64,000 nucleotides of DNA. It comes from Massilia agri (GTDB taxonomy: Bacteria > Pseudomonadota > Gammaproteobacteria > Burkholderiales > Burkholderiaceae_D). The position numbers and the translations under genes are program-made. The notes beneath the pieces were generated by a model. The model worked only from the letters and a program-made list of their open reading frames with translations, had not been told where the DNA came from and did no database searches. The DNA lies in contig NZ_JANUHA010000002.1 of NCBI RefSeq assembly GCF_024753255.1, forward strand, positions 1 to 64,000, written 5' to 3'. This document shows, piece by piece, positions 36,394-47,056 of the stretch (positions are counted from its first letter, which is position 1; each line of letters begins with the position of its first letter).

Positions 36394-37728
36394 TTAACGC
36401 GACGGAATCCCGCCCTTGAAGTTTGCCTTCCGCAACAATGACTCGTACTGTTGCGACATGACGTAGTTCTGCACTTGTGCCATGAAGTCCATCGTCACCA
36501 CGACTACGATGAGGAGCGACGTGCCACCGAAGTAGAAAGGAACTTTCCACTGCGAGGTCAGGAACTCCGGCACCAGGCACACCAGGGTGATGTAGACCGC
36601 ACCGGCCAGGGTCAGGCGCATCAGGATCTTGTCGATGTAGCGGGCAGTCTGCTCGCCCGGACGGATGCCCGGAACGAATGCGCCGCTCTTCTTCAAGTTG
36701 TCCGCCGTTTCCTTGCTGTTGAATACCAGCGCCGTGTAGAAGAAGCAGAAGAATACAATCGCCACCGCATACAGCACCGCGTGAAGCGGCTCACCGTTCG
36801 CCAGCGACGCGGCCAGATCCTTGAGGAACCCGATGAAGGGGCTCGAGGAGTCCTTGCCACGCGTGAACCAGTCCACGATGGTCGCCGGGAACAGGATGAT
36901 CGACGAGGCGAAGATCGGCGGAATCACGCCGGCCATGTTCAGCTTCAAGGGCAGGTGGCTGGTTTGGCCACCGTAGATCTTGTTGCCGACCTGGCGTTTA
37001 GCGTAATTGACCAGGATCTTGCGCTGTCCGCGTTCCACGAACACGACGGCATACGTAACCCCTGCTACCAGGAGCACGATGATGATCGCTGCAATGCTGC
37101 TGATCGAACCGTTCGAAACCAGGGTGAACAGGCCACCCAGGGCCGACGGCAGACCTGCTGCGATACCGGCAAAAATGATGATCGAAATACCGTTGCCAAG
37201 ACCACGCTCGGTGATCTGCTCGCCCAGCCACATGAGGAACATGGTGCCGGTCAGCAGGGTGACCACCGTGACGAAGCGGAAGCCCATGCCCGGATCGAGC
37301 ACGAGGCCAGGCTGCGCTTCGAGCGCGACCGCGATGCCGAACGCCTGGAACAGTGCCAGCGCAACCGTGAAGTAACGGGTGTACTGGGTGATCTTGCGGC
37401 GGCCGGCTTCGCCCTCTTTCTTCAGCGCCTCGAGTTGCGGCGAGACGATCGATGCAAGCTGCATGATGATCGAAGCCGAAATGTAAGGCATGATGCCGAG
37501 GGCGAACACGGTAAAGCGGGACAGGGCGCCACCCGAGAACATGTTGAACATGCCCAGGATGCCGCCTTCGTTCTGCTTGAACAGCGCTGCCAGCTGCACC
37601 GGGTCAATCCCGGGGACCGGGATGTGAGCACCGATGCGGTACACGACCAATGCGCCAAGCAAAAACCACAGCCGACCCCAGGGGAAGCCGGAAGCGGCGC
37701 TTTTACCAAGTTGTGAATTAGTCGCCAA
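36394..37728 (-). CDS. secY: Protein translocase subunit SecY
   Basis: SecY is the channel of the Sec translocon. The 444-residue protein has ten membrane helices, the plug-region sequence around VPGIDPVQL, and the cytoplasmic loops [16 protein letters not shown] and [12 protein letters not shown]. It lies between rplO (28 bases) and infA (20 bases), the conserved position. Confidence 0.98.
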   Translation of the reverse strand: MATNSQLGKSAASGFPWGRLWFLLGALVVYRIGAHIPVPGIDPVQLAALFKQNEGGILGMFNMFSGGALSRFTVFALGIMPYISASIIMQLASIVSPQLEALKKEGEAGRRKITQYTRYFTVALALFQAFGIAVALEAQPGLVLDPGMGFRFVTVVTLLTGTMFLMWLGEQITERGLGNGISIIIFAGIAAGLPSALGGLFTLVSNGSISSIAAIIIVLLVAGVTYAVVFVERGQRKILVNYAKRQVGNKIYGGQTSHLPLKLNMAGVIPPIFASSIILFPATIVDWFTRGKDSSSPFIGFLKDLAASLANGEPLHAVLYAVAIVFFCFFYTALVFNSKETADNLKKSGAFVPGIRPGEQTARYIDKILMRLTLAGAVYITLVCLVPEFLTSQWKVPFYFGGTSLLIVVVVTMDFMAQVQNYVMSQQYESLLRKANFKGGIPSR

Positions 37729-37756
37729 TTTTTGCTCCGATCAGGCAGGGCCGCAA

Positions 37757-38188
37757 TTAAGCGACCGAACCGCCAGCTGCTTCGATCGCCGCTTTCGCGC
37801 CGGCAGTTGCCTTCAGGCCCTTGAGGGTCACCGCTTTGGTGATCTCGCCCGACAGGATGACGCGCACGTCGCGTGCCACCACCGGCAGGATGCCTGCTTG
37901 CTTGAGCACCAGGATGTCGATTTCGCCGACGGCCAGGTTGTTCAGGTCCGACAGACGCACTTCAGCCTTGAACGATGCGTTCAGCGACTTGAAGCCACGC
38001 TTCGGCAGACGACGCTGCAGAGGCATCTGACCGCCTTCGAAGCCGACTTTGTGGAAGCCGCCCGAACGCGATTTCTGACCCTTGTGACCGCGGCCGGCAG
38101 TCTTGCCCAGGCCCGAGCCGATACCGCGGCCAACGCGACGCTTCGCGTGCTTGGCGCCGTCAGCTGGTTGAATGGTATTGAGTTCCAT
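37757..38188 (-). CDS. rplO: 50S ribosomal protein L15
   Basis: The 143-residue protein begins [22 protein letters not shown], with the glycine/basic N-terminal region ([20 protein letters not shown]) that threads into 23S rRNA and the [18 protein letters not shown] motif. Located between rpmD and secY. Confidence 0.98.
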   Translation of the reverse strand: MELNTIQPADGAKHAKRRVGRGIGSGLGKTAGRGHKGQKSRSGGFHKVGFEGGQMPLQRRLPKRGFKSLNASFKAEVRLSDLNNLAVGEIDILVLKQAGILPVVARDVRVILSGEITKAVTLKGLKATAGAKAAIEAAGGSVA

Positions 38189-38214
38189 TGATTTCTCCGT
38201 ACGTAAGCCGCGGC

Positions 38215-38394
38215 TTACGAAACAACTTTAACGAGGTACGCGACTTTGTTGATCATGCCACGCACGGACGGGGTGTCCTGCAGCTCGGAGACCGAGTTGA
38301 CACGACGCAGACCCAGGCCGCGCACGGTGGCACGGTGATCCTGACGGGTACCGATCAGGCCCTTGACGAGCTTGACTTTGACAGTGTTTGCCAT
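38215..38394 (-). CDS. rpmD: 50S ribosomal protein L30
   Basis: A 59-residue protein on the minus strand between rpsE and rplO. It starts [20 protein letters not shown] and contains [19 protein letters not shown], the L30 signature. The start lies 11 bases after the rpsE stop. Confidence 0.96.
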   Translation of the reverse strand: MANTVKVKLVKGLIGTRQDHRATVRGLGLRRVNSVSELQDTPSVRGMINKVAYLVKVVS

Positions 38395-38405
38395 GTTTGT
38401 TCCCC

Positions 38406-38924
38406 TTAACCCAGGATGTCTTCAACCGACTTGCCGCGCTTGGCAGCGATGTCAGCCGGAGTGCTCATTTTTGCCAGACCGTCGAGGGTCGCGCGAACCA
38501 GGTTGTACGGGTTCGAGGAACCGGTCGACTTGGCGACCACGTCGGTCACGCCCATCACTTCGAAGATAGCGCGCATTGCGCCACCAGCGATGACGCCGGT
38601 ACCCGGCTTGGCCGGCGACATCATGACGCGCGATGCGCCGTGACGACCGGTGACGGTGTGGTGCAGCGTACCGTTCTTGAGGGGCACCTTGATCAGGTTG
38701 CGGCGGGCTTCTTCCATCGCTTTCTGCACGCCGACAGGAACTTCCTTCGACTTGCCCTTGCCCATGCCGATGCGGCCATCGCCGTCACCGACAACGGTCA
38801 GCGCTGCAAAACCCATGATACGACCACCCTTGACCACTTTGGTCACGCGGTTGATCGCGATCATTTTTTCGCGCATGCCATCATCCGGCTTGTCGCTTTG
38901 CATTTTCGCTTGCATTTTTGCCAT
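38406..38924 (-). CDS. rpsE: 30S ribosomal protein S5
   Basis: The 172-residue protein has the double-stranded RNA-binding N-terminal domain ([40 protein letters not shown]) and the C-terminal domain ([19 protein letters not shown]). S5 acts in translational accuracy. Adjacent to rplR and rpmD. Confidence 0.98.
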   Translation of the reverse strand: MAKMQAKMQSDKPDDGMREKMIAINRVTKVVKGGRIMGFAALTVVGDGDGRIGMGKGKSKEVPVGVQKAMEEARRNLIKVPLKNGTLHHTVTGRHGASRVMMSPAKPGTGVIAGGAMRAIFEVMGVTDVVAKSTGSSNPYNLVRATLDGLAKMSTPADIAAKRGKSVEDILG

Positions 38925-38936
38925 GACGATTCTTCC

Positions 38937-39299
38937 TTAGAACTTCAGACCGGCTTCGCGGGCAGCTTCTGCCAGCGCTTTGACACGGCCGTGGTAACGG
39001 AAACCCGAGCGGTCGAATGCCACTTCGGTGATCCCTGCTTTCAGTGCTTTCTCTGCGACGCGCTTGCCGACCAGGGCAGCGGCTGCAGCGTTGCCGCCCG
39101 CACCCGACTTGCCGGCCAGTTCGGCGCGCACTTCCGCTTCCAGCGTCGAAGCCGACACCAGCACCTTTGCGTCCGGGCTGATCAGGTTCGCATAGATGTG
39201 CAGGTTGGTGCGGTGAACCGACAGACGGTTCACGCCCAGCTGGGCGATCTTGATGCGGGTTTGACGTCCGCGACGCAGACGCGATTCTTTCTTGTCCAT
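38937..39299 (-). CDS. rplR: 50S ribosomal protein L18
   Basis: The 120-residue protein begins [19 protein letters not shown] and ends [26 protein letters not shown] without its last residue in some relatives. L18 binds 5S rRNA with L5. Twelve bases separate it from each neighbour. Confidence 0.98.
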   Translation of the reverse strand: MDKKESRLRRGRQTRIKIAQLGVNRLSVHRTNLHIYANLISPDAKVLVSASTLEAEVRAELAGKSGAGGNAAAAALVGKRVAEKALKAGITEVAFDRSGFRYHGRVKALAEAAREAGLKF

Positions 39300-39311
39300 C
39301 GTCAGCTCCGA

Positions 39312-39845
39312 TTATTTCTTCTTGGTTTCTTTAAGCTTCACCACTTCGTCCGAATAACGGACACCCTTGCCCTTGTAAGGCTCAGGCGAGCGGTAAGCGC
39401 GCACTTCAGCGGCCGTCTGGCCGACCTTCTGGCGATCGATACCCTTGATCACGATTTCGGTCGGGGTCGGGGTGGCCGCGGTGACGCCTTCCGGCATCGC
39501 GTGCAGCACCGGGTGCGAGAAGCCCAGCGACAGGTTCAGGGCGTTGCCCTGCACAGCTGCCTTGTAGCCCACGCCCACCAGGTTCAGCTTCTTCTCGAAG
39601 CCCTTGGTGACGCCGGTAACCATGTTGTTGACCAGGGCGCGCAGGGTGCCCGACATGGCGTTCGATTCACGCGAATCGTCCACCACGTCGAAGGTCAGCG
39701 TGCCGTTGTTGTTTTCCACTTTGACCAGGCCGTTCAGCGACTGGGTCAGGGTGCCGAGCGGGCCCTTGACGGTGATCGACGACGCGGTGATCGCGACATC
39801 GGTACCTGCCGGGACGGCGATTGGCATCTTAGCTACTCGAGACAT
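39312..39845 (-). CDS. rplF: 50S ribosomal protein L6
   Basis: The 177-residue protein begins [19 protein letters not shown] and has the two duplicated L6 domains, with the conserved C-terminal segment [19 protein letters not shown] and [10 protein letters not shown]6 lies near the factor-binding site. Confidence 0.98.
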   Translation of the reverse strand: MSRVAKMPIAVPAGTDVAITASSITVKGPLGTLTQSLNGLVKVENNNGTLTFDVVDDSRESNAMSGTLRALVNNMVTGVTKGFEKKLNLVGVGYKAAVQGNALNLSLGFSHPVLHAMPEGVTAATPTPTEIVIKGIDRQKVGQTAAEVRAYRSPEPYKGKGVRYSDEVVKLKETKKK

Positions 39846-39854
39846 GTCTACTCC

Positions 39855-40250
39855 TTAAGCCACGTAGCACAGCACTTCGCCACCGATGCCGGTTGCACGT
39901 GCTTTGCGGTCGGTCATCACGCCTTGCGGGGTCGAGACGATTGCCACGCCCAGGCCATTCATGACCGACGGGATTTCATCCTTGCCCTTATAGACGCGCA
40001 GGCCAGGACGGGACACGCGCTCGATGCGCTCGATGACCGGACGGCCGGTGTAATACTTCAGACCGATTTTCAGTTCAGCCTTACCACCTTCGGTGGTCAC
40101 GGCGAAATCTTCGATGTAACCCTCGTCCTTCAGGACGTTGGCGATCGCAACCTTGACTTTCGACGACGGCATTGCGACCGAGGTCTTCTGGACAGTTTGT
40201 GCGTTGCGGATGCGGGTCAGCATATCGGCGATAGGATCGCTCATACTCAT
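39855..40250 (-). CDS. rpsH: 30S ribosomal protein S8
   Basis: The 131-residue protein begins [18 protein letters not shown] and ends with the [21 protein letters not shown] motif of S8. In E. coli S8 also represses the spc operon by binding near rplE; the sequence alone does not show whether this holds here. Confidence 0.98.
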   Translation of the reverse strand: MSMSDPIADMLTRIRNAQTVQKTSVAMPSSKVKVAIANVLKDEGYIEDFAVTTEGGKAELKIGLKYYTGRPVIERIERVSRPGLRVYKGKDEIPSVMNGLGVAIVSTPQGVMTDRKARATGIGGEVLCYVA

Positions 40251-40264
40251 TGCTTATTCTCCTA

Positions 40265-40570
40265 TTACCAGCTGGCTTTGGTCATACCCGGGATTTCGCC
40301 TTTCATGGCGAATTCGCGGAGTTTGGTGCGGGCCAGACCGAATTTACGGAAGGTGCCACGTGGACGGCCGGTCATGGCGCAGCGGTTGCGCTGGCGGGTC
40401 GGCGCCGAGTTGCGCGGCAGAGCCTGCAGCTTCAGGCGCGCTTCGTAACGTTCTTCTTCCGACTTCGACTGGTCGTCGATGATTGCTTTCAGAGCTGCAC
40501 GCTTTGCGGCGAATTTCTCCACCAGGTCTGCACGCTTCTGTTCGCGGTTAATCAGTGCAAGTTTTGCCAT
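40265..40570 (-). CDS. rpsN: 30S ribosomal protein S14
   Basis: The 101-residue length and lack of a CXXC zinc motif mark it as the long, zinc-free S14. It begins [13 protein letters not shown] and ends with [19 protein letters not shown] and the [13 protein letters not shown] tail. It lies 4 bases after rplE. Confidence 0.98.
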   Translation of the reverse strand: MAKLALINREQKRADLVEKFAAKRAALKAIIDDQSKSEEERYEARLKLQALPRNSAPTRQRNRCAMTGRPRGTFRKFGLARTKLREFAMKGEIPGMTKASW

Positions 40571-40574
40571 GCTC

Positions 40575-41114
40575 TTAGTTCCTGAACGGGAATTTGAAGG
40601 CGGCGAGCAGCGCTTTGGCTTCTTCGTCGGTCTTAGCGGTGGTGGTGATCGAGATGTTCATGCCACGCAGCGCGTCGATCTTGTCGTAATCGATCTCAGG
40701 GAAGATGATCTGTTCCTTGACACCGATGTTGTAGTTGCCACGGCCGTCGAACGATTTGCCATTCACACCGCGGAAGTCACGCACGCGCGGCAGGGCCACG
40801 GTGATGAAGCGGTCCAGGAATTCGTACATGCGGTTGCCACGCAGGGTGACCATGGTACCGATCGGGTAGCCTTCGCGGATCTTGAAACCTGCGATTGCCT
40901 TGCGTGCCTTGGTCACGACCGGCTTCTGGCCGGCGATCTTGGTCAGGTCGCCAGTGGCGTGCTCGATGACTTTCTTGTCAGCGACTGCTTCCGACAGACC
41001 CATGTTCAGGGTGATCTTGGTCAGGCGCGGGACTTCCATCACCGACTTGTAACCGAATTTCTCGGTCAACTCGGCGACGATCTTGTCTTTGTAAATTTGT
41101 TGGAGACGGGCCAT
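40575..41114 (-). CDS. rplE: 50S ribosomal protein L5
   Basis: The 179-residue protein has the L5 segments [37 protein letters not shown] and the [21 protein letters not shown] end. L5 binds 5S rRNA and contacts the P-site tRNA. Five bases separate it from rplX. Confidence 0.98.
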   Translation of the reverse strand: MARLQQIYKDKIVAELTEKFGYKSVMEVPRLTKITLNMGLSEAVADKKVIEHATGDLTKIAGQKPVVTKARKAIAGFKIREGYPIGTMVTLRGNRMYEFLDRFITVALPRVRDFRGVNGKSFDGRGNYNIGVKEQIIFPEIDYDKIDALRGMNISITTTAKTDEEAKALLAAFKFPFRN

Positions 41115-41119
41115 TTATC

Positions 41120-41434
41120 TTACCCCTTCACTACTTCGCCGTTCGACTTGAAGACGCGGACTTTTTTGCCGTCCACATCTTTGAAGCCAACGCGATCTGC
41201 CTTGCCGGTCGCAGCGTTGAACAGCGCGACGTTCGACACGTGAATCGGCATAGTCTTGTCGACGATACCACCAGTAACACCGGTCATCGGGTTCGGCTTG
41301 GTCGCTTTCTTAGCGACGTTGACGCCTTCAACGATGACGTGTTCAGCGTCTACACGCTTCTGAACGACGCCACGCTTGCCCTTGTCCTTACCGGCCAGAA
41401 CGATGACTTCGTCGTTTTTACGAATCTTATCCAT
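41120..41434 (-). CDS. rplX: 50S ribosomal protein L24
   Basis: The 104-residue protein begins [20 protein letters not shown], the KOW motif, and contains [18 protein letters not shown]24 is an assembly-initiating protein of the 50S subunit. Confidence 0.98.
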   Translation of the reverse strand: MDKIRKNDEVIVLAGKDKGKRGVVQKRVDAEHVIVEGVNVAKKATKPNPMTGVTGGIVDKTMPIHVSNVALFNAATGKADRVGFKDVDGKKVRVFKSNGEVVKG

Positions 41435-41443
41435 GTCGACTCC

Positions 41444-41812
41444 TTACAGAACTTCAGGTGCCAGGGACACGATCTTCATGAACTTCTCGGTACGCAGCTC
41501 GCGCGTCACCGGTCCGAAGATACGGGTACCGATCGGCTCCAGCTTGCTGTTCAGCAGGACGGCGGCATTGCCATCGAACTTCACCAGGGAACCGTCCTGG
41601 CGGCGCACACCTTTAGCGGTACGCACAACCACGGCGTTGTAAATTTCGCCCTTCTTGACGCGGCCACGCGGCGCAGCCACCTTGACGGTGACCTTGATGA
41701 TGTCGCCAATGCTCGCATAACGGCGCTTCGAGCCGCCCAACACCTTGATGCACAGAACTTCCTTGGCACCGGTGTTGTCGGCTACTTCGAGCCGGCTTTC
41801 GGTTTGAATCAT
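41444..41812 (-). CDS. rplN: 50S ribosomal protein L14
   Basis: The 122-residue protein begins [22 protein letters not shown] and ends with [19 protein letters not shown]. It is the first gene of the spc group, preceded by a 228-bp spacer, in the same place as the S10/spc operon boundary of E. coli. Confidence 0.98.
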   Translation of the reverse strand: MIQTESRLEVADNTGAKEVLCIKVLGGSKRRYASIGDIIKVTVKVAAPRGRVKKGEIYNAVVVRTAKGVRRQDGSLVKFDGNAAVLLNSKLEPIGTRIFGPVTRELRTEKFMKIVSLAPEVL

Positions 41813-41989
41813 AGTATTTTCTTTCCCAACTTAAGCCGTAGAAAACCCCACGGAAATCCATGGGCCTGCGGTCAGTCTTGGTCCCGCCATGACGCCCCTG
41901 CTGGAGCCCCATGTTTGGGTGATGGACTTTCCATTCGTTACAGGCCGCAGATACCGAGGGATACGCACTGCGGCAACACATGAACGAAG

Positions 41990-42016
41990 CCCGCTAGTAT
42001 CACAGATACCAGCGGG
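41990..42016 (-). promoter_or_regulatory. Strong hairpin at the S10/spc operon boundary
   Basis: CCCGCTAGTATC and GATACCAGCGGG pair with one mismatch around a 3-base loop, 24 bases after the rpsQ stop. The minus-strand tail has no T-tract. On the minus strand TTGCCG and TATCTG hexamers 17 bases apart follow, a weak promoter candidate for the spc genes. Confidence 0.45.
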
Positions 42017-42040
42017 CCACGCAAGACAAATTTTTAGGCT

Positions 42041-42313
42041 TTAGATGACCTGTGCTTCCTGCACAACACGGGTCACGGTCCAGGCCTTCGTCTTCGAGAT
42101 CGGGCGACCTTCCGTGATCTCGACCGTGTCGCCGGTCTTGACCTGGTTGGTCTCGTCGTGCGCGTGATACTTGTTCGAGCGCACGATGATCTTGCCGTAC
42201 AGCGGGTGCTTCACGTGACGCTCGATCAGGACGGTCACCGTCTTGTCCATTTTGTCGGACACGACCTTGCCGACCAGCGTACGCTTCAGCGCCGTTTTAG
42301 TGGTGTCGTTCAT
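42041..42313 (-). CDS. rpsQ: 30S ribosomal protein S17
   Basis: The 90-residue OB-fold protein has [21 protein letters not shown] and [20 protein letters not shown]. Its start overlaps the rpmC stop by 4 bases. Last gene of the S10 group. Confidence 0.98.
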   Translation of the reverse strand: MNDTTKTALKRTLVGKVVSDKMDKTVTVLIERHVKHPLYGKIIVRSNKYHAHDETNQVKTGDTVEITEGRPISKTKAWTVTRVVQEAQVI

Positions 42314-42501
42314 TTGGCTTCCTTCGAGTTCATCACAGTCTTCACACGCGCGATGTCGCGACGTACTTTCTTGAGCTGCGCGGTGTTGCCCAGCTGCTGG
42401 GTAGCGATTTGCATGCGCAGGCCGAACTGGGCCTTCAGCAGCTCATTCAGCTCCTTTTGCAGCGCTTCCTGGTCCTTGCCGCGGAGTTCCGATGCTTTCA
42501 T
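42310..42501 (-). CDS. rpmC: 50S ribosomal protein L29
   Basis: The 63-residue helical protein begins [18 protein letters not shown] and contains [27 protein letters not shown]. The ATG at 42501 sits at proper distance from AGGAG, so the in-frame TTG two codons earlier is not used as start. Confidence 0.97.
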   Translation of the reverse strand: MKASELRGKDQEALQKELNELLKAQFGLRMQIATQQLGNTAQLKKVRRDIARVKTVMNSKEAK

Positions 42502-42513
42502 ATTCAACTCCTG

Positions 42514-42933
42514 TTATTGGCCGACTTGACGGACCACGAAAGTGGTCGCCAGCGGCAGTTTGGCAGCGGCCAGGCGGAACGCTTCGCGCGCCAGTTCTTC
42601 AGCGACGCCGTCCATCTCGTACAGGACCTTGCCTGGCTGGATTTCAGCGACGTAGTACTCCGGGTTACCCTTACCGTTACCCATACGGACTTCGGCCGGC
42701 TTGTTCGAGATCGGCTTGTCCGGGAAGATACGGATCCAGATACGGCCGCCACGCTTGATGTGACGGGTCATCGCGCGACGTGCGGCTTCGATCTGGCGTG
42801 CGGTGATACGGCCGCGGGCAACTGCCTTCAGGCCGAATTCGCCGAACGACACCGAGGTGCCGCGGGTGTGCGAGATGCCGGTGTTACGGCCCTTCTGCTC
42901 TTTACGATACTTTCTGCGGGATGGCTGCAGCAT
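42514..42933 (-). CDS. rplP: 50S ribosomal protein L16
   Basis: The 139-residue protein begins [19 protein letters not shown] and has the [23 protein letters not shown] motif. L16 organises the A-site tRNA region. It lies 2 bases after rpsC. Confidence 0.98.
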   Translation of the reverse strand: MLQPSRRKYRKEQKGRNTGISHTRGTSVSFGEFGLKAVARGRITARQIEAARRAMTRHIKRGGRIWIRIFPDKPISNKPAEVRMGNGKGNPEYYVAEIQPGKVLYEMDGVAEELAREAFRLAAAKLPLATTFVVRQVGQ

Positions 42934-42935
42934 CT

Positions 42936-43730
42936 TTATTCTCCTGCTTTCTCAGCCGGCTTGGCAGCGGCGCGACGACCTGCTGGAGCGGCTCCTGGTT
43001 TGGCGCCTGGGCGCGGACGGCCGCCCGGCTTGCCATCATCGCGACGCGGGCCGCGTGGCTTCTTCTCGTCGGCCGGGACGTCGATCACAGGTGCTTCGCC
43101 CGTTGCCGAACGATCGCCCTTGTAGACCCACACCTTGACGCCGATGATGCCGTAGGTGGTCGATGCTTCGCTGGTGCCGTAGTCGATATCGGCGCGCAGG
43201 GTGTGCAGGGGCACACGGCCTTCGCGGTACCATTCGGTACGTGCGATCTCGATGCCGTTCAGGCGGCCCGACGACATGATCTTGATGCCGACGGCGCCCA
43301 GGCGCATGGCGTTCTGCATCGCGCGCTTCATGGCGCGACGGAACATGATGCGCTTTTCGAGCTGCTGCGCGATCGAATCGGCGATCAGCTGCGAATCGAT
43401 TTCCGGCTTGCGGATCTCTTCGATATTGACGTGCACGGGCACGCCCATGATCTTCGCCAGCGACGACTTCAGCACTTCGATGTCTTCGCCCTTCTTGCCG
43501 ATCACGACGCCAGGACGCGACGAGAAGATGGTGAAGCGCGCGTTCTTGGCAGGACGCTCGATGACGACGCGACCGACCGAAGCGTTCTTCAGCTTCTTCT
43601 TCAGGAAAGCGCGAGCTTCCAGGTCTTCCTTCAGCATTTCGGCGAAGTTGCCGTTGCCAGCGTACCAGCGCGATGCCCAGTTACGGGTGACCGCCAGGCG
43701 GAAGCCGGTTGGGTGGATTTTCTGACCCAT
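42936..43730 (-). CDS. rpsC: 30S ribosomal protein S3
   Basis: The 264-residue protein begins [20 protein letters not shown], has the KH domain ([21 protein letters not shown]) and the S3 C-terminal domain. The C-terminal tail of about 45 residues (basic, Gly/Pro/Ala-rich, from [18 protein letters not shown]) extends beyond the E. coli protein, as in other Burkholderiales. Confidence 0.98.
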   Translation of the reverse strand: MGQKIHPTGFRLAVTRNWASRWYAGNGNFAEMLKEDLEARAFLKKKLKNASVGRVVIERPAKNARFTIFSSRPGVVIGKKGEDIEVLKSSLAKIMGVPVHVNIEEIRKPEIDSQLIADSIAQQLEKRIMFRRAMKRAMQNAMRLGAVGIKIMSSGRLNGIEIARTEWYREGRVPLHTLRADIDYGTSEASTTYGIIGVKVWVYKGDRSATGEAPVIDVPADEKKPRGPRRDDGKPGGRPRPGAKPGAAPAGRRAAAKPAEKAGE

Positions 43731-43741
43731 CGTGTGACCCC

Positions 43742-44071
43742 TTAGTTACCGACAGTCACGTAGATGTGACAGGATTGTTTCGAAATGCGATCACCGCGGC
43801 CTTTGGCGCGAGCCGTAAAGCGCTTCAGGATCGGGCCCTTTTCGACGTAGATCTGCACGACCTTCAGTTCGTCGATGTCCGCACCATCGTTGTGCTCGGC
43901 GTTGGCGATTGCCGACTCCAGCACCTTCTTGATGATGGTCGCGCCCTTTTTCGGGCTGAACTGCAGAATGTTGAGTGCTGCGTCAACTTTCTTGCCGCGG
44001 ATCAGGTCCGCAACGAGGCGGCCCTTCTGTTCCGACAGGCGAACGCCTTTGAGGATTGCTTTAGTTTCCAT
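43742..44071 (-). CDS. rplV: 50S ribosomal protein L22
   Basis: The 109-residue protein has [22 protein letters not shown] and the loop ending [17 protein letters not shown] that lines the exit tunnel. The rplV start and the rpsS stop share one base. Confidence 0.98.
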   Translation of the reverse strand: METKAILKGVRLSEQKGRLVADLIRGKKVDAALNILQFSPKKGATIIKKVLESAIANAEHNDGADIDELKVVQIYVEKGPILKRFTARAKGRGDRISKQSCHIYVTVGN

Positions 44072-44346
44072 TATCGTTTCGCCTTCTTGTCAGCAGCGTG
44101 GCCCTTGAACGTACGGGTCAGCGCGAATTCGCCGAGCTTGTGGCCGACCATGTTCTCCGAGACATACACCGGCACGTGGACCTTGCCGTTGTGGACGGCG
44201 ATGGTCAGACCGATGAAGTCAGGAGTGATCGTCGAGCGGCGCGACCAGGTTTTGACTGGCTTCTTGTCTTTGCTCGCTTGCGCGGCTTCGACCTTCTTCA
44301 CCAGGTGGGCGTCAATGAACGGCCCTTTTTTCAATGAACGAGTCAT
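44071..44346 (-). CDS. rpsS: 30S ribosomal protein S19
   Basis: The 91-residue protein begins [20 protein letters not shown] and contains [21 protein letters not shown] and [14 protein letters not shown]19 pairs with S13 in the 30S head. Confidence 0.98.
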   Translation of the reverse strand: MTRSLKKGPFIDAHLVKKVEAAQASKDKKPVKTWSRRSTITPDFIGLTIAVHNGKVHVPVYVSENMVGHKLGEFALTRTFKGHAADKKAKR

Positions 44347-44356
44347 GTTTTATCCC

Positions 44357-45184
44357 TTATTTCTTGCCGCGGCGCGAGACGATCATCGACGAAGTGCGCT
44401 TGTTCGAACGCGTCTTCTTGCCCTTGGTCTGCTGGCCCCATGGCGACACCGGGTGACGACCCGCTGCCGTACGACCCTCACCACCACCGTGCGGGTGGTC
44501 GATCGGGTTCATGACGACACCGCGGACGGTCGGACGCACACCGCGCCAACGCATCGCACCGGCTTTACCGATCTTGCGCAGGCTGTGTTCGGCGTTGCCG
44601 ACTTCACCCACGGTTGCACGGCACTCGATGTGCACGCGACGGACTTCACCCGAGCGCAGGCGGACCTGGGCGTAGGTGCCTTCGCGGGCCATCAGGACGA
44701 CAGCGGCGCCGGCGGTGCGGGCCATCTGTGCGCCTTTGCCAGGCAGCATTTCGACGCAGTGCATCACGGTACCGACCGGGATGTTGCGGATCGGCAGGCA
44801 GTTACCGGCCTTGATCGGTGCTTCCGAACCGTTCATCAGGGTATCGCCGACAGCGACGCCCTTCGGAGCGATGATGTACGCACGGGCGCCGTCCGCGTAG
44901 CACAGCAGAGCGATGTGCGCGGTACGGTTCGGGTCGTATTCGATACGCTCGACCTTGGCAGGGATACCATCCTTCTGGCGCTTGAAGTCGACCAGACGGT
45001 AGTGCTGCTTGTGGCCACCGCCGATGTGACGGGTGGTGATGTGACCGTTGTTGTTACGGCCGGCGGTCTTCGATTTCTTTTCAACCAGGGCTGCGAACGG
45101 ACGGCCTTTGTACAGGTCGCTGTTCACAACCTTCACCATGCCGCGGCGGCCTGGGGAGGTTGGCTTCATCTTAACGAGTGCCAT
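44357..45184 (-). CDS. rplB: 50S ribosomal protein L2
   Basis: The 275-residue protein begins [20 protein letters not shown] and contains the peptidyl-transferase-region segment [25 protein letters not shown] with the conserved histidine. It shares one base with the rplW stop. Confidence 0.98.
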   Translation of the reverse strand: MALVKMKPTSPGRRGMVKVVNSDLYKGRPFAALVEKKSKTAGRNNNGHITTRHIGGGHKQHYRLVDFKRQKDGIPAKVERIEYDPNRTAHIALLCYADGARAYIIAPKGVAVGDTLMNGSEAPIKAGNCLPIRNIPVGTVMHCVEMLPGKGAQMARTAGAAVVLMAREGTYAQVRLRSGEVRRVHIECRATVGEVGNAEHSLRKIGKAGAMRWRGVRPTVRGVVMNPIDHPHGGGEGRTAAGRHPVSPWGQQTKGKKTRSNKRTSSMIVSRRGKK

Positions 45185-45501
45185 TATTTAGCCTCCTCGA
45201 CAAAATTGATTTCCTGGCCAGGCTTCAGGCACACGAAAGCACGCTTCGTGTGGTTGCGGCGACCAGTGAAACGGCCAGCGCGCTTCTGCTTGCCTTCGCG
45301 GTTCACGGTCTGCACCGATTCCACTTCGACTTTGAACAGCAGCTCGACGGCAGCCTTGATTTCCGGCTTGGTCGCATCCGGCAGAACCTTGAACACGATC
45401 TGTTCGTTCTTTTCAGCGACGAAGGTCGCCTTTTCGGAAATGACCGGAGCCAGCAGCACCTTCATCAGGCGCTCTTCGCTGAATTTGATTGCGGCGCTCA
45501 T
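45184..45501 (-). CDS. rplW: 50S ribosomal protein L23
   Basis: The 105-residue protein has [16 protein letters not shown] and [19 protein letters not shown]23 at the tunnel exit is the docking site for trigger factor and SRP. It overlaps rplD by 4 bases. Confidence 0.98.
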   Translation of the reverse strand: MSAAIKFSEERLMKVLLAPVISEKATFVAEKNEQIVFKVLPDATKPEIKAAVELLFKVEVESVQTVNREGKQKRAGRFTGRRNHTKRAFVCLKPGQEINFVEEAK

Positions 45502-46118
45502 GCGTACATCTCCTCGATCTTGGCCAGAGCAGCTTTGGTGACCAGGACTTTCTTGTAGAACACCAGCGACATCGGGTCAGCCGACTTCGGCTCGACGACG
45601 AGCACGTTCGGCAGGTTGCGCGATGCCAGTTCCAGGTTTTCATCGATGGTGTCGGTGATCACCAGGACCGATTCCAGGCCCATGCCCTGCAGCTTTTGCG
45701 ACAGCAGCTTGGTCTTCGGGGCTTCGATCGACAGGTTTTCGACGACGTTCAGACGGCCTTCGCGGGCCAGCTGCGAGAAGATCGAGCAGATACCTGCGCG
45801 GAACATCTTCTTGTTGACCTTGTGCGAGAAGTTCTCGTCCGGGGTGTTCGGGAAGATGCGACCACCGCCGCGCCACAGAGGCGACGACGACATACCAGCA
45901 CGAGCGCGGCCGGTGCCCTTCTGGCGCCATGGCTTCTTCGTGGTGTGGCTGACTTCTTCACGGTCTTTCTGCTTGCGGTTGCCGCTGCGCGCGTTGGCGG
46001 CGTAGGCGACCACGATCTGGTGGATCAGGGCTTCGTTGTATTCGCGGCCGAACACGGTGTCGGCAGCTGCAACGCCGGCGCCAGCTTGACCTTGCTCATT
46101 CAGGAGCTGGAGTTCCAT
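45498..46118 (-). CDS. rplD: 50S ribosomal protein L4
   Basis: The 206-residue protein has the internal loop [29 protein letters not shown] that reaches the exit tunnel. In E. coli L4 also represses the S10 operon through its leader; the leader here has a hairpin (46835-46858) but similarity to the E. coli target is not evident. Confidence 0.98.
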   Translation of the reverse strand: MELQLLNEQGQAGAGVAAADTVFGREYNEALIHQIVVAYAANARSGNRKQKDREEVSHTTKKPWRQKGTGRARAGMSSSPLWRGGGRIFPNTPDENFSHKVNKKMFRAGICSIFSQLAREGRLNVVENLSIEAPKTKLLSQKLQGMGLESVLVITDTIDENLELASRNLPNVLVVEPKSADPMSLVFYKKVLVTKAALAKIEEMYA

Positions 46119-46120
46119 AC

Positions 46121-46777
46121 TTAGGCTCCTTTCTTGGCTTTGGTTTTGACAGCCGGCTTGACGATCACCTGGCCGTTCTTGGCGCCAGGAACGGCACCCT
46201 TCACGAGCAGCAGTTGACGGTCAGCGTCGATACGGGCGATTTCCAGGTTCTGGGTGGTGACGGTAACGTCGCCCAGGTGACCGGTCATGCGCTTGCCCGG
46301 GAACACGCGGCCCGGATCCTGCGCCATACCGATGGAGCCAGGAACGTTGTGCGAACGCGAGTTACCGTGGGTCTGACGACCCGAAGCAAAGTTGTAACGC
46401 TTGATGGTACCGGCGTAGCCCTTACCGATCGAGGTGCCCTGCACGTCGATTTTCTGGCCCACTTCGAACATCGAAGCATTGATGGTGTCGCCGGCTTTGA
46501 GTTCAGCGGCTTTGGCGGAATCGATGCGGAATTCACGCAGCATCGTGCCAGCTTCCACGCCAGCTTTGGCGAGGTGGCCGGCGGCGGCCTTGTTCACGCG
46601 CGAGGCGCGACGTTGACCGAAGACGACCTGAACTGCAGTGTAGCCATCAGTTTCAGGGGTTTTGACTTGCGCAACACGGTTGTTGGACACGTCCAGCACG
46701 GTGACAGGGATCGAATCGCCGTCATCCGTGAAGATACGCATCATGCCAACCTTGCGACCGAGGAGGCCCAGGCTCAT
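46121..46777 (-). CDS. rplC: 50S ribosomal protein L3
   Basis: The 218-residue protein begins [16 protein letters not shown] and contains [20 protein letters not shown], where the glutamine that is methylated in E. coli is retained. It is the first gene of the cluster here. rpsJ, its usual upstream neighbour, is absent; the upstream sequence holds a promoter and leader instead. Confidence 0.98.
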   Translation of the reverse strand: MSLGLLGRKVGMMRIFTDDGDSIPVTVLDVSNNRVAQVKTPETDGYTAVQVVFGQRRASRVNKAAAGHLAKAGVEAGTMLREFRIDSAKAAELKAGDTINASMFEVGQKIDVQGTSIGKGYAGTIKRYNFASGRQTHGNSRSHNVPGSIGMAQDPGRVFPGKRMTGHLGDVTVTTQNLEIARIDADRQLLLVKGAVPGAKNGQVIVKPAVKTKAKKGA

Positions 46778-46834
46778 TTTTTCTCCATTCCCACCTACGA
46801 TTGGGCGGGGCTAATTAGTACTACTAAAAAAGCA

Positions 46835-46858
46835 TGGGCTAAAAAAGACGTGCCCATA
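46835..46858 (-). promoter_or_regulatory. Leader hairpin upstream of rplC
   Basis: ATGGGC and GCCCAT arms with a 12-base loop lie in the leader between the promoter and rplC. The sequence CTAAAAAAG occurs twice nearby (about 46825 and 46840). This could be a target for autogenous control or attenuation of the S10 operon. Confidence 0.4.
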
Positions 46859-46870
46859 CCGAAGCCGGCT

Positions 46871-46899
46871 AGTATAACGCGCAAACGGCAACGGCGCAA
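46871..46899 (-). promoter_or_regulatory. Promoter of the rplC-led ribosomal operon
   Basis: On the minus strand TTGCGC (46899-46894), a 17-base spacer and TATACT (46876-46871) fit a sigma70 promoter. It lies about 95 bases before the rplC start. Confidence 0.6.
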
Positions 46900-46985
46900 C
46901 AGGATAAATCGGGGTTGAAACCGGCCTGTTGCGTTTTCCGCAGTATCGTGGAGAGAGCGAGGAATCCGGTCTTGTCGACCGGCAC

Positions 46986-47013
46986 AGAAAAGGCACACCG
47001 CTGCGCCTTTTCT
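46986..47013 (-). terminator. Possible terminator of the tRNA gene
   Basis: AGAAAAGGC and GCCTTTTCT pair around a 10-base loop, downstream of the tRNA on the minus strand. The stem is AT-rich and the T-run is part of the stem, so its strength is doubtful. Confidence 0.35.
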
Positions 47014-47056
47014 CTGCAGGCTACGACCATTGCTGGGAGCCTGCGATCTGGAAGTC

